Shown piece by piece: positions 17,091 through 25,630 of a DNA stretch of 64,000 bases (position 1 is its first letter; every line of letters starts with the position of its first letter). Where the stretch lies: assembly GCF_017301635.1 (NCBI RefSeq), contig NZ_CP071091.1, positions 6,398,001 to 6,462,000 on the forward strand, in the 5' to 3' direction. The notes below the pieces were generated by a model. That model was not told the DNA's origin. It ran no database searches and saw only the letters and a program-made list of their open reading frames with translations. The translations under genes were made by a program, and so were the position numbers. The stretch is from Myxococcus landrumus. GTDB lineage: Bacteria > Myxococcota > Myxococcia > Myxococcales > Myxococcaceae.

Positions 17091-18875
17091 TCAACGCCAC
17101 ACGGTCAGCCACGCCACCGCGAGCCCCAGCAGGGAGGCCCCAGCGAACACGGCGACAGCGAGCCAGACCCGAGGGCCCTGAGTCACATCGGCGGCGGGAG
17201 GCTCGGGCTCGATGGCGGGCGAGTCTCCGTCGCCCGTGATGGCGCGCACGAGTTCCAGGCGCCGCGCCTCGATGGCCTCCGTGGCCACCGTCTGCGAGAT
17301 GTCGACACCAAAGCCCACCTGCGTCTCCCGAGGCGCACGCCGAGGAAGAGGCGGCGGCGGTGTCGAGGGCATGGGCGGAGTCGCCGTGTCCTCACCACTC
17401 CCAGGGAACAGGGACTCACGCGACCCGCTGGCGCGCACGGCCGCGGCCTGCTCGATGGCCACGAGGACCTTCGCCGCATCCAGGGCTTCGGTGGCTTCGA
17501 TGACCTGCACGGGCTTGGGAGCAACCACGGGGCTCGCGCCGTGCTCCGCGATGGGGGCGCCATACTGCGCGGTCCTCGACGCAATCTCCTCCGCCCCCAG
17601 CGGCATGGTCACCGCGGGGTCCACGGCGCTCATGCCCGGAGGTGGAGCCACCGCGGTCGGCTCATCCTCGTCGGCGTCGTGACGCACCTCGGGCCGTGGG
17701 CGTTCGACAGCGGGCGGCCTGTCGGCGTGCGTCGGCTCGTCCTCTCCAGGCCCCGATGTGAGCACGACCTGGACGCGCTCGGATGGAATGAAGTCATCCG
17801 GGGCTTCGATGGCGTTGTGCTCGAACGCGAGCGCCGTGGGCGGAGTGAGCGTCGCGGCGAGCTCCGGCTCGGTATGCGCGCGGCGCGCCTCCTCCCGCAG
17901 CAGCTCCTCGAGCAGCGTCTCCTCCGCCTTCTTCTCGCGAGGGAAGACCAACGCCATCAGCCTCGCGAGCTCCGCGTCCCCCATCCCCGACGCCAGCTTC
18001 GCCTTCAGGCGCTCGAGCTCCGCGCCCATCGCCGCCCCGTCCGGGAAGCGGTTCGCCGGCTCCGGCGCCAGGGCCTTCGACAGGAACGCTTCCACGCTCG
18101 ACGGCAGTCCCTCCCGGAACTTCCCCGCGGGCTCCCACTGCGGATAGGCCGCGCGCCGCCAGCGCTCCACCGGGTCGCCTCGCTGCGACAGCGGCTTCCA
18201 TGCGCACAGCTCCCACAAGAGCACGCCCACCGCGTACAGGTCCGCGCGCCGGTCCACGAAGCGCTTCCGCGCCTGCTCCGGGGACATGTACGTCAAGTTC
18301 CCAATCACCACGCGAGGCGCGGTCTGCTGCTCCTTCAGCGTGGACTGCGCCGCGCCGAAGTCGATGATCTTCACCTCGCCCGAGTAGCTGATGCAGACAT
18401 TCGCGGGGGACAAGTCCCGGTGCACCAGGTGCAGCCCGTGGCCCTCTTCGTCCGTCGCGTCGTGCGCATAGGCCAGGCCCTCGCACAGCCGCTGGCCCAG
18501 ATGCAGCACGATGCCCAGCGGCATCATCCTCCCCAACTGCCGGAGGCGATACGAGAGGCGGCTGAGCGTCTTGCCCCTCACGTACTCCATGGAGAGGTAC
18601 AGCTGCCCATCCACCTCGCCCATCGCATACACCCGAGCGATGTTGGGGTGGTCCAACCGCACCACCACCCGTGCCTCATCCCGGAAGCGCCCGACGAACT
18701 GCGGGCTCTGCATGAGCTGAGGCAGGACCTTCTTCACCACACACGCGCGACGCGGGGATTCTTCGCGCGCGAGGAAGACCTCACCCATCCCCCCGGCGCC
18801 AATGCGGCGCACCAGGGTATAGGGACCGAAGCGAACGGGGCCCGCGAGGGGCTCCGGCTCAACCGGTCTGGCCAA
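17091..18875 (-). CDS. Ser/Thr protein kinase with C-terminal membrane anchor
   Basis: A eukaryotic-type kinase domain (~residues 15-290): GAGGMGEV P-loop, VVKK lysine, catalytic VHRDLSPANV and DFG in IIDFGAAQ, so it should be active. A long acidic Pro/Thr-rich linker follows, and the last 25 residues form one membrane helix with a short Trp-Arg end, putting the kinase in the cytoplasm. The start is uncertain: the best choice is TTG 18875, which overlaps the last 17 bases of hemL; no Met occurs before the P-loop. Such kinases are numerous in myxobacteria. The substrate is unknown. Confidence 0.9.
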   Translation of the reverse strand: MARPVEPEPLAGPVRFGPYTLVRRIGAGGMGEVFLAREESPRRACVVKKVLPQLMQSPQFVGRFRDEARVVVRLDHPNIARVYAMGEVDGQLYLSMEYVRGKTLSRLSYRLRQLGRMMPLGIVLHLGQRLCEGLAYAHDATDEEGHGLHLVHRDLSPANVCISYSGEVKIIDFGAAQSTLKEQQTAPRVVIGNLTYMSPEQARKRFVDRRADLYAVGVLLWELCAWKPLSQRGDPVERWRRAAYPQWEPAGKFREGLPSSVEAFLSKALAPEPANRFPDGAAMGAELERLKAKLASGMGDAELARLMALVFPREKKAEETLLEELLREEARRAHTEPELAATLTPPTALAFEHNAIEAPDDFIPSERVQVVLTSGPGEDEPTHADRPPAVERPRPEVRHDADEDEPTAVAPPPGMSAVDPAVTMPLGAEEIASRTAQYGAPIAEHGASPVVAPKPVQVIEATEALDAAKVLVAIEQAAAVRASGSRESLFPGSGEDTATPPMPSTPPPPLPRRAPRETQVGFGVDISQTVATEAIEARRLELVRAITGDGDSPAIEPEPPAADVTQGPRVWLAVAVFAGASLLGLAVAWLTVWR

Positions 18876-20154
18876 GAGCGCGGAAGGCCTTTCTTGCCGC
18901 ACCCAGCACGTGCGCGACCTCCGCCTCGCCCAGCGCCAGCGAGAAGAAGGCCGCCTCGTACTGACTCGGCGGCAGGTACACGCCCGCATCCAGCATGGCG
19001 TGGAAGAAACGACCGAAGCGCCCCGTGTCCGACGTCTTGGCGCTCGTGTAGTCGAACACCGCCTCCGACGTGAAGAACACCGTCAACATGCTGCCCACGC
19101 GATTGACCGTGACGGGAACACCCGCGGCCTTCGCCTCGGCGATGAAGCCCGCCTCCAGCTTCTGGCTGATGCCCTCCAGGCGCTCATACGTCCCCGGCGC
19201 CGCGAGCGCCTTGAGACACGCCATGCCCGCCGCCACCGCCACGGGGTTCCCCGACAGCGTGCCGGACTGGTACACCGGCCCCGCGGGCGCCACCTTCCGC
19301 ATGATGTCCGCGCGACCACCGTAGGCGCCCAGCGGCATGCCACCGCCAATCACCTTGGCCATCGTCGTCAGGTCCGGCTTCAGGCTGTACAGCTCCTGCG
19401 CGCCACCCCGCGCCAGCCGGAAGCCCGTCATCACTTCGTCGAGCACGAACAGCACGCCGTACTTCTGGCAGAGCGCCTGGAGCCCCTGCAGGTAGCCGGG
19501 CTTCGGGATGAGCACGCCCATGTTGCCCACCACGGGCTCGATGATGGCGCACGCGATGTCGTGCCCCTGCGCCTTGAAGATGCGCTCCACCGCGTCCAGG
19601 TCGTTGAACGGCGCGGTGAGCGTGAGCTTCGCCAGCGCCGAGGGCACGCCCGGAGAGTCCGGCAGGCCCAGCGTCTCCACGCCGCTGCCCGCCTTCACCA
19701 GGAACGGGTCTCCCGCGCCGTGGAAACAGCCCTCGAACTTGAGGATGTGCTCGCGACCGGTGAAGCCTCGCGCCACGCGGATGGCGGCCACCGTGGCCTC
19801 CGTGCCGCTGGACACCAGCCGCACCATCTCCACCGCCGGCAGCGTCGAGCAGATGAGCTCCGCGAACTCCACCTCGCCCGCGTGCGGCGCACCGTAGGAC
19901 GAGCCGCGCCGGGCCGCGTCGATGATGGCCTCGACGATGGGCGGGTAGGCGTGGCCAAGGATGAGTGGCCCCCAGCTCCCCACCAGGTCGACGTAGCGGT
20001 TGCCATCCACGTCGGTGAGCCAGGCCCCGGAGCCCTCACGGAAGAAGACAGGGTCCCCGCCCACGCCACGGAAGGCGCGCACTGGGGAATTGACTCCACC
20101 CGGGATGCGCTCCTGCGCTCGGGCAAACAGGGACTGGCTGTGAGCGTGATTCAT
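18859..20154 (-). CDS. hemL: Glutamate-1-semialdehyde 2,1-aminomutase
   Basis: 431 residues, standard length. It is a fold-type I PLP enzyme making 5-aminolevulinate from glutamate-1-semialdehyde (C5 route to haem). Motifs: GGVNSPVRAF near the N-terminus, VSSGTEATVAAIRVAR, the LDEVMTGFR strand, and the PLP lysine in AKVIGGGMPLGAYGG (~residue 267). ATG 20154 has GGAA upstream; ATG 20166 is an alternative. The long frame above it is not conserved. The Ser/Thr kinase gene overlaps its end, so the two are probably cotranscribed. Confidence 0.96.
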   Translation of the reverse strand: MNHAHSQSLFARAQERIPGGVNSPVRAFRGVGGDPVFFREGSGAWLTDVDGNRYVDLVGSWGPLILGHAYPPIVEAIIDAARRGSSYGAPHAGEVEFAELICSTLPAVEMVRLVSSGTEATVAAIRVARGFTGREHILKFEGCFHGAGDPFLVKAGSGVETLGLPDSPGVPSALAKLTLTAPFNDLDAVERIFKAQGHDIACAIIEPVVGNMGVLIPKPGYLQGLQALCQKYGVLFVLDEVMTGFRLARGGAQELYSLKPDLTTMAKVIGGGMPLGAYGGRADIMRKVAPAGPVYQSGTLSGNPVAVAAGMACLKALAAPGTYERLEGISQKLEAGFIAEAKAAGVPVTVNRVGSMLTVFFTSEAVFDYTSAKTSDTGRFGRFFHAMLDAGVYLPPSQYEAAFFSLALGEAEVAHVLGAARKAFRALGQTG

Positions 20155-20393
20155 GTCGCGTTCCATAGCATGTGACAGCACACGGCGCGGCGACTCCCGC
20201 CCTTCTCCATGCCCGCTGCTTCTCCGTCCCGCAACCCCAGGGCCATGGAGACGCCTCGTTGACAGCCTGGCAACGAACACGTGGAGAATCACACCAGCAC
20301 GCACATCCTCCTCGGCTCCCCTCACAAGGCATCATGAGCCCGGGCGGCACGGAGACACCGCGGCGCCAAGGCCCCGCCCCCAGGAGAGGACCC

Positions 20394-20879
20394 ATGGACT
20401 TCAAGACGGCGGACCTGTGCGATGCGAACGCGGGCTCGGCTCATTTCCAAATCGCCGAGCCGGGCTTCCTGCACTACGGCGGCCGGACCACGTTCTCCGG
20501 CGCCATCAGCACCGTCCTCGCGCCCGAGGACAACTCCCTCGTGCGCAAGGCACTGGAGGAGCCGGGCAACGGACGCGTCCTCGTGGTGGATGGAGGCGGC
20601 AGCCGGAAATGCGCGCTGGTGGGTGACCAGCTCGCGCTGCTCGCCCAGAAGAACGGCTGGGCGGGCGTGGTGGTCAATGGCTGCATCCGGGACTCGGAGG
20701 AAGTGGGCCGCACCGCCATCGGCGTGCAGGCCCTGGGCACGCACCCGCTCCGCAGCAGCAAGCGCGGCGCAGGACAGCACGACGTGGAGGTGCGCTTCGC
20801 GGGTGTCACCTTCCGGCCCGGGCACTTCCTCTACGCGGACGCGGATGGAATCGTCACATCGGAGACAGCGCTGACCTGA
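20394..20879 (+). CDS. RraA-family protein
   Basis: 161 residues from ATG 20394 (SD AGGAGAGG five bases upstream). It carries the family core GDQLALLAQKNGWAGVVVNGCIRDSEEV, including the Arg-Asp pair used by the related 4-hydroxy-4-methyl-2-oxoglutarate aldolases. Members act either as RNase E inhibitors or as metal-dependent aldolases; sequence alone does not decide. It is transcribed divergently from hemL across a 239-nt gap. Confidence 0.88.
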   Translation: MDFKTADLCDANAGSAHFQIAEPGFLHYGGRTTFSGAISTVLAPEDNSLVRKALEEPGNGRVLVVDGGGSRKCALVGDQLALLAQKNGWAGVVVNGCIRDSEEVGRTAIGVQALGTHPLRSSKRGAGQHDVEVRFAGVTFRPGHFLYADADGIVTSETALT

Positions 20880-21010
20880 GCGCCACTTTCTCGAAGCCCA
20901 GGAACCGGGCAATAGCGCCCCCTCGACACATTCGCCCGATTCCATGGTGAGCCCTCGCGCGAACTATGATGTGAGGAGCCTCCGTCGCCATTCCGCTTCA
21001 GAGAAAACGC

Positions 21011-21970
21011 ATGTTCCTGGGCATCGGAATCCTCGCCGGCATCACCCTCCTCGTGCTCGTCCTGCGGCAATGGCTGCTGCACCGGGAGGGCCCCGCCTGT
21101 CCCGCCGAGCCCTTTGACGGACACGTCTACCGGGTCGGCAAGGCACTCATCGCCGAACGGAACTGCGAGCGTCCGCGAGCCACGGTCATCTGCATGCACG
21201 GCTTCGTGTCGGACATGCGCTACTTCACCCGGCACTACGAGGCCGCGGACCTCCAGCTCATCCTGGTGACGAGCTGCGACTATCACCCGCCCATCGCTCA
21301 ACCCGCTGAACGGCCCGCGCCCTGGGCACGCGTGCCCACCGAGCCGGAAGGAACCATCCCTCACGACGCGGCCGTGCTGGTGCAAGCCCTGGAGCACCTG
21401 CCCAGGTCTGAGCACATCCGGGTGCATGGGCATTCGCGGGGAGGCGCCGTGGTCCTCGAAGCCGCGCGACAGCGGCCGGACCTGTTCGAGCGGGTGGAGG
21501 TAGTGCTGGAGGCGCCCGTCCTCCCGCAGGGGCGCCCCTACGCGAAGCCGAACGATGCGCTGCTCTGGCTGATGCCCTTTGGAATCCTCCTCTGGAGGCT
21601 CGACCCCATCTCCCGCCACACCCGGTACATGTGGGGGCCGATGGAGAACGCTCGCAAGTGCGAGCTCATCCGGGCCTTCCCGTTCAATCCCAAGCGGGTG
21701 TCGACGCTGGTGACCAACGCCCGGGATATCGGGACCTGGATTCAGGAGCGCGACGCCTCCCTGTTCCGGAACGTGCGGCGCGGCACGGTGCTCGTCCCGG
21801 GCAAGGACCGGGTGCTCGACTCTGTCTCCATGCTCGAGAGCGCCCGCCGCGCCGAGCCCACGCTCAACGTGGTGACGCTGGACGAGTGCAGCCACTTCAT
21901 CCTGTGGGACCGGCCCGACGCGCTCCCCGAGCTGACCTGCCCTCGCGAACGAACCGCCGCGAACGGGTGA
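21011..21970 (+). CDS. Membrane-anchored alpha/beta hydrolase
   Basis: 319 residues. An N-terminal membrane helix (IGILAGITLLVLVLRQWLL) is followed by an alpha/beta hydrolase fold: oxyanion HG motif in CMHGFVSD, nucleophile S142 in GHSRGG, acid Asp in PGKDRVLD and His in SHFILWD. The complete triad suggests an active esterase or lipase-like enzyme; the substrate is unknown. It converges on the glycosyltransferase gene. Confidence 0.8.
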   Translation: MFLGIGILAGITLLVLVLRQWLLHREGPACPAEPFDGHVYRVGKALIAERNCERPRATVICMHGFVSDMRYFTRHYEAADLQLILVTSCDYHPPIAQPAERPAPWARVPTEPEGTIPHDAAVLVQALEHLPRSEHIRVHGHSRGGAVVLEAARQRPDLFERVEVVLEAPVLPQGRPYAKPNDALLWLMPFGILLWRLDPISRHTRYMWGPMENARKCELIRAFPFNPKRVSTLVTNARDIGTWIQERDASLFRNVRRGTVLVPGKDRVLDSVSMLESARRAEPTLNVVTLDECSHFILWDRPDALPELTCPRERTAANG

Positions 21971-21982
21971 CACCCGTCCCGG

Positions 21983-22942
21983 TTACTTCCGGTGGTACCA
22001 GCGCCTGCGCGCGGCCCGGACATCGGACCAGTCCACCAGACAGTCGTGGACGTTCTCCTGTCCGCGCTGGGCGTCGGGCATGTCGCCAGACTCCACCTTC
22101 GCGATGAGCTCCGGGAGCCGCTCGTAGAACGTCGGTGAGCGGTACTGGGGATGCAGTGTCCACAGCCCCTGCCCCGAGCCGAGGAAGTCCAACCGCCACA
22201 GCCGCTTGCGCAGCATCACGCGGGTGATGAGGTTCTCCGGCTCGCGGTAGGGAGGATTGCCCGCCCTCAGCGCACGCAAGACATGGATGGGCGGAGCCAG
22301 TCGCGCGCGCAGCGGGCCCAGCCTGCGGGTCAGCGCATCGCGGTCCACCAGGAACACACGGGTGCTGAAGCGACGGAAGCGGAACGCCTGGGCCGCGCCA
22401 TCCGGCTCATACCAGCGAGCGTCCGCGCCCACCGAGCCATCCGCGCGAGGTGGCCCCGAGAGCGGACTGCAGCACACCAGGTCCTCACGCGAGGCGAGCT
22501 GCTCCATCGCTTCCATGACCCACGTGTGCGAGCCACCGCCGATGAGCATGTCCGCATCCAGGTGCAGGACATGCCGGTGCGCGGCCTCGGCCACGCCGAA
22601 GAAATACGAGTGATAGGGACCGCCCCGTGAGTCCTTCATGGGGAGGTGGGTGCCTCCGAAGAAGCGCTCCGCGAGCGCGCGGGTGGTGGTGGGCGAGTAG
22701 TCCACCTCCACCACGCGGACACGAGGGTCCGCCGCGCGAAGCTCGTCGAGCAGTCGCTCCATCTTGGGCTTGCGCTCCAGCCACGCCTCCGCGAATCGGC
22801 TGCCCTGGCTGCGATGCAGGTCCAACACCAGCAGGATCTCCCGCACGGAAGGACCGAGCTGTCGGAGCTGGTGCGGGAGGATGAGGCGCGCGTGAGGATG
22901 GTCCGTGGGCGCGAGGTTGATTTGAAGCGTGACGGGGTTCAT
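21983..22942 (-). CDS. GT-A type glycosyltransferase-like protein
   Basis: 319 residues from ATG 22942. The DxD-type motif HLDADML (~residue 127) and the order of strands fit a GT-A nucleotide-sugar binding fold, with later conserved-looking segments (REPENLITRVM, WTLHPQYRSP). No membrane helix is present. The frame extends 19 codons upstream to 22999 with a Gly-Cys that might mimic a lipobox; I consider that unlikely. Donor and acceptor are unknown. Confidence 0.7.
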   Translation of the reverse strand: MNPVTLQINLAPTDHPHARLILPHQLRQLGPSVREILLVLDLHRSQGSRFAEAWLERKPKMERLLDELRAADPRVRVVEVDYSPTTTRALAERFFGGTHLPMKDSRGGPYHSYFFGVAEAAHRHVLHLDADMLIGGGSHTWVMEAMEQLASREDLVCCSPLSGPPRADGSVGADARWYEPDGAAQAFRFRRFSTRVFLVDRDALTRRLGPLRARLAPPIHVLRALRAGNPPYREPENLITRVMLRKRLWRLDFLGSGQGLWTLHPQYRSPTFYERLPELIAKVESGDMPDAQRGQENVHDCLVDWSDVRAARRRWYHRK

Positions 22943-23056
22943 TGGCACGGGCGCGGGAGGCGCATCCTTGCCACAACCAGTCAAGCGACTCAACGCCATC
23001 GGGTTCGCGGGGACGGAGCTGGCCCCGCGAAGAGTGGCACCGCCCGCGATGAGCCG

Positions 23057-23566
23057 TCAGTTCTTGACGACGGTCGTGATGTTCAACGACGTCGGGGAGC
23101 CCATGAAGCTCCCAGCGGTGGTGGTACACGGCATGGGCACCTGCGAGAAGTCCGCGGCATAGTAGCCGTACGTGGAGCCATTGCCCTTCTCGTAGAACTC
23201 ATGGCCGTCCGGGAGCACCACCTTCCAGACGTAGTTGATGCTTGTGTACTGCGTGGACGTCCGCGCCCGGATGACCCCAGTCACGGTGGTGCCCCAATGG
23301 TATGGAGCCACGGCCGGCACCTCCACGGTCTGCGGCGCCGGAGCCCAGTCGACTCCGCTCCCACCCCAGCCGTAGATGAGGAACACGCTCGTCCCCCAGG
23401 GCAGGTCATCGTTGCGGTACGTGAGGGATATCTCCGCCTGGGACGTACTGAAATAGCCACACGTGTTGAGCACGGTCCGCGCCTGCACCCACTGCGAGGC
23501 CCCCAGGGCCGAGGTGGAGGTGAGCAGCAGGGCGAACACGAGCGCGGGCTGGGAAAGTCTGGACAT
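23057..23566 (-). CDS. Secreted protein of unknown function
   Basis: 169 residues with a typical signal peptide (MSRLSQPALVFALLL...TSALGA) starting at ATG 23566; the frame upstream is not used. The mature part is rich in Tyr, Trp and Thr and in beta-strand pattern (VWKVVLPDGHEFYEKGNG), with two Cys that could form a disulfide. No family was recognised. It is a single gene between convergent and divergent neighbours. Confidence 0.65.
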   Translation of the reverse strand: MSRLSQPALVFALLLTSTSALGASQWVQARTVLNTCGYFSTSQAEISLTYRNDDLPWGTSVFLIYGWGGSGVDWAPAPQTVEVPAVAPYHWGTTVTGVIRARTSTQYTSINYVWKVVLPDGHEFYEKGNGSTYGYYAADFSQVPMPCTTTAGSFMGSPTSLNITTVVKN

Positions 23567-23700
23567 GCGAAGACTCCAGGGTTGGGTGTGACCATCGCAT
23601 CCCTTACTCCAGCCAAGGGGTGTCCTGGAATCCACGCGGCCTGCGACGTGATTGAATACCCATCGACGCGAGCGACCTCGCTCGTCGAGCACGCCCACAC

Positions 23701-24165
23701 ATGCCTCGCGAGCCCCCCATCGTCCTTCCCGTCCTGCTGCCACTGCTCCGGCATGCGAACCCGTGGGCGCTGCTCCTGGCCAGGGAGGCGGGTTATTCGC
23801 TCTCCACCGCCAGCCTCCTCTCCGAGCGCTATGCGATGAAGAGCGACGAGAAGCCGTTCGTGAGGGAGTTGCTCGGGCGCAAACGAAACCTCTGGGTCTT
23901 CCGCTGCGACCAGCGTCGCTTCGCGGGCGACTTCGTCGTCGTGGACATGGCGGAGCCAAGGCCGGCACGGCGCCAGGTGGTGGTGCTCGACCTCAAGATG
24001 GGTGCGCCCCTGGTCCTGGGCGGAGGCGGGGCCGGCGTTCAGCTCACCCACGCACGGGACGCGGTGGATGGCGTCGCGGCACGCCAGGGCGTCATCGCAT
24101 CAGGCATGCCGTACATCCTGGCGACAGGCGACAAGGACGTCATCCTCGCATGGCTGCGCGCGTGA
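23701..24165 (+). CDS. Conserved-looking hypothetical protein
   Basis: 154 residues, ATG 23701, no signal peptide. It starts with a hydrophobic Pro/Leu segment, then basic sequence, two strands (GDFVVVDMAE and RRQVVVLDLKMG), a Gly-rich loop, and ends TGDKDVILAWLRA. The alternating strand/helix pattern suggests a compact alpha/beta domain. It converges on the tRNA array at 24210. I do not recognise the family. Confidence 0.6.
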   Translation: MPREPPIVLPVLLPLLRHANPWALLLAREAGYSLSTASLLSERYAMKSDEKPFVRELLGRKRNLWVFRCDQRRFAGDFVVVDMAEPRPARRQVVVLDLKMGAPLVLGGGGAGVQLTHARDAVDGVAARQGVIASGMPYILATGDKDVILAWLRA

Positions 24166-24209
24166 CCATGACGAGCACGCGATGGCACACGACGGAGCTG
24201 CCTTGAAAG

Positions 24210-24281
24210 TACACGCCCCGGGAGTCGAACCCGGCGAGTCGGTGTGTCGAACCGATGCCGTCACCGGCTGGCTCGGCGTGC
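24210..24281 (-). tRNA. tRNA-Val-like (anticodon GAC) with C33
   Basis: A 72-nt cloverleaf: acceptor GCACGCC with GGCGTGT (G1:U72), D stem GCC/GGC, anticodon stem TCGGT/ACCGA, loop TCGACAC, T arm CCGGG-TTCGACT-CCCGG, discriminator A. The anticodon (24246-24248) reads GAC. Position 33, almost always U, is C. CCA is not encoded. Third and last tRNA of unit 1. Confidence 0.75.
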
Positions 24282-24290
24282 AGGGGAAAG

Positions 24291-24364
24291 TGGTCCTGGC
24301 AAGAGTCGAACTTGCCACCTCTCGGTTCGCACCCGAGCGCTCTCATCCACTGAGCTACAGGACC
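24291..24364 (-). tRNA. tRNA-Arg-like (anticodon GCG)
   Basis: 74 nt: acceptor GGTCCTG/CAGGACC, D arm with GCTC/GAGC, anticodon stem CTCGG/CCGAG, loop GTGCGAA giving anticodon GCG (reads CGC), T arm with TTCGACT, discriminator A, no CCA. Bacterial Arg CGN codons are normally read by an ACG (inosine) tRNA, so a GCG anticodon is unusual, as is G at position 32. Identity is by anticodon only. Confidence 0.8.
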
Positions 24365-24379
24365 TGAAGACTTGCTGAG

Positions 24380-24452
24380 TACCTCGTACGGGAGTCGAAC
24401 CCGTCTTTCCGCAGTGAGAGTGCGGTGTCCTTCGCCGATAGACGAACGAGGC
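24380..24452 (-). tRNA. tRNA-Glu (anticodon CTC)
   Basis: 73 nt: acceptor GCCTCGT/ACGAGGT (G1:U72), D arm GTC...GAC, anticodon stem CCGCA/TGCGG, loop CTCTCAC with anticodon CTC (reads GAG), T arm ACGGG-TTCGACT-CCCGT, discriminator A, no CCA. First tRNA of unit 1, only 14 nt after the base of the terminator-like hairpin. Confidence 0.85.
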
Positions 24453-24466
24453 AGGTGGGAAAGAAA

Positions 24467-24497
24467 GAGGCCGGGTCCCTTCTGGGAGCCCGGCCTC
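24467..24497 (-). terminator. Terminator-like hairpin between the small ORF and tRNA array 1
   Basis: On the minus strand, arms 24497-24484 and 24479-24467 (GAGGCCGGG...CCCGGCCTC, one bulge) enclose an AGAA loop and are followed by TTTCTTTCCC. This is an intrinsic-terminator layout placed after the 52-codon ORF and immediately before tRNA-Glu. The other tRNA unit has a matching hairpin. Confidence 0.75.
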
Positions 24498-24535
24498 GAG
24501 TCCTACCGCCACGTCAGTCGACGCGGCGTGCAGGC

Positions 24536-24694
24536 TCAAAGTCCGGACGCGGTGCCGCGGAAGGAAGCGATTCCCTCCAGCAGCTCATCGTCCTCGGGAG
24601 CGGTGTCACGTTCGGTGTTCGCGAACAGCACGTCGATGCCGCGGACAGTGTCGTACATGTGCTTGGGATTCATCGGGCTCATCGGAGTCACCAT
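24536..24694 (-). CDS. Small protein with SPMNP-x4-DTVRGID motif, leader of tRNA array 1
   Basis: 52 residues. The N-terminal half holds SPMNPKHMYDTVRGID; the C-terminal half is acidic (a DDELLEG segment) and differs from its paralogue at 34899-35054, which has the same motif with different spacer residues. ATG 24694 lies 13 nt from a GGAG that is shared by both units, a long spacing; downstream in-frame ATGs (24682, 24673) would be further away. It has no membrane helix, no Cys, and no recognised family. It is followed by a terminator-like hairpin and then by tRNAs on the same strand. Possible roles are a leader peptide that controls read-through, a peptide precursor, or a small regulator; none is proven. 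Confidence 0.7.
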   Translation of the reverse strand: MVTPMSPMNPKHMYDTVRGIDVLFANTERDTAPEDDELLEGIASFRGTASGL

Positions 24695-24702
24695 CGGTGG
24701 GG

Positions 24703-24751
24703 CACCGCTCCTTTCGCCGTGGACAGACGCCTCTGGATTTGTCACCTGACA
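24703..24751 (-). promoter_or_regulatory. Conserved 49-nt leader block of tRNA unit 1
   Basis: On the minus strand this begins TGTCAGG (24751-24745) and ends with the 17 bases CGGCGAAAGGAGCGGTG (24719-24703). Both ends, and a GCGTC between them, are found at the same spacing in unit 2 (35106-35058). The 3' block contains the ribosome-binding site; TGTCAGG may be a promoter or operator element. It ends only 4 nt from the divergent AraC-type gene. Confidence 0.6.
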
Positions 24752-24755
24752 GGGG

Positions 24756-25544
24756 ATGAGTGCCGCTGAGACAACAGGCGAGTACACGGAGCTGCCAGTC
24801 CCCAGCGTCCTCGCGGACCGGGTGGATGCCTTCTGGCGTTTCGCGGCGGCACCGCGCCGCGAGGGCAGCACGCCCCTCCTCCAGCGAATCCTCCCCGACG
24901 GATGCACCGACCTCATCGTCCGCTTCCCCGATGCGCGCGAGATGGGCCGAGGCGTGGAGCCTCGCCTCACCATCGTGGGTCCGATGGAGCGCTTCGTGCT
25001 CACGGACCCCGAGCCAGGCTCGGTGTGTCTTGGCATCCGGCTCAAGCCCGGGTGGGCCCTGGCGCTCCTGGGCGCGAGCCCCAAGGAGCTGCGCAACCTC
25101 TCCATCGGCGTGGAGGATTGCGCTCCCGCGTTCCTGCCCCTCCAGAAACGGCTCGCGTCGGCTCGCTCACTGCCCCAAGCGCTGGCCCTGCTTCGAGACG
25201 AGTTCTCGATGCGCAACGCCACCCCGCTCCACCTCCCGAGTGCCCGCGCGACTCACGCCCTGCACTGCCTCCAGTCGTCCGCGGGTCGGATACCCATGGC
25301 CCGATTGGCGCGGACGGTGGGCGTCAGCGAGCGCACCTTGCACCGGGACATCCTCGAGGAAGCAGGTGTCGCGCCCAAGCTGCTCGCCCGCGTCCTGCGA
25401 TTCCAACGGGCGCTGACCCACTTGCGCGCGGGGACACTGGACCTGAGCGCCGTGGCGCTCGAGTGCGGCTACGCGGACCAGTCCCACTTCACCCGTGAGG
25501 TGCGCGAGCTGGCGGGAGTGTCTCCCACCGGGCTGCTGTCTTGA
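24756..25544 (+). CDS. AraC-family transcriptional regulator
   Basis: 262 residues. The C-terminal ~95 form the two helix-turn-helix AraC domain (MARLARTVGVSERTLHRDILEEAGV ... LSAVALECGYADQSHFTREVRELAGVSP). The N-terminal half contains LPDGCTDLIVRF and LGIRLKPGWALALLGA, as in the DUF6597-type sensor domain of this group. ATG 24756 has GGGG close upstream. It is divergent from tRNA unit 1 with a gap of 61 nt to the small ORF, so its promoter overlaps the unit's leader; it may also regulate the VOC gene behind it. Confidence 0.9.
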   Translation: MSAAETTGEYTELPVPSVLADRVDAFWRFAAAPRREGSTPLLQRILPDGCTDLIVRFPDAREMGRGVEPRLTIVGPMERFVLTDPEPGSVCLGIRLKPGWALALLGASPKELRNLSIGVEDCAPAFLPLQKRLASARSLPQALALLRDEFSMRNATPLHLPSARATHALHCLQSSAGRIPMARLARTVGVSERTLHRDILEEAGVAPKLLARVLRFQRALTHLRAGTLDLSAVALECGYADQSHFTREVRELAGVSPTGLLS

Positions 25545-25630
25545 GCCCTGTCCGATTTCTTCAAGACGCCTGAGCGGGGCCGTGAGAGACCCGGGCGCAT
25601 CAGCATCGCCCCCTCGCCAGGAGAACATCG

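Noticed and set aside
24210..24281. Plus-strand tRNA-Asp (loop reads GTC on that strand)
   Set aside because: Only the anticodon stem fits on the plus strand; the T arm TTCGACT and D arm fit the minus strand only.
24453..24497. T-box element before the tRNA array
   Set aside because: No T-box sequence or specifier stem was seen; T-boxes also normally control synthetase or amino-acid genes, not tRNA genes.
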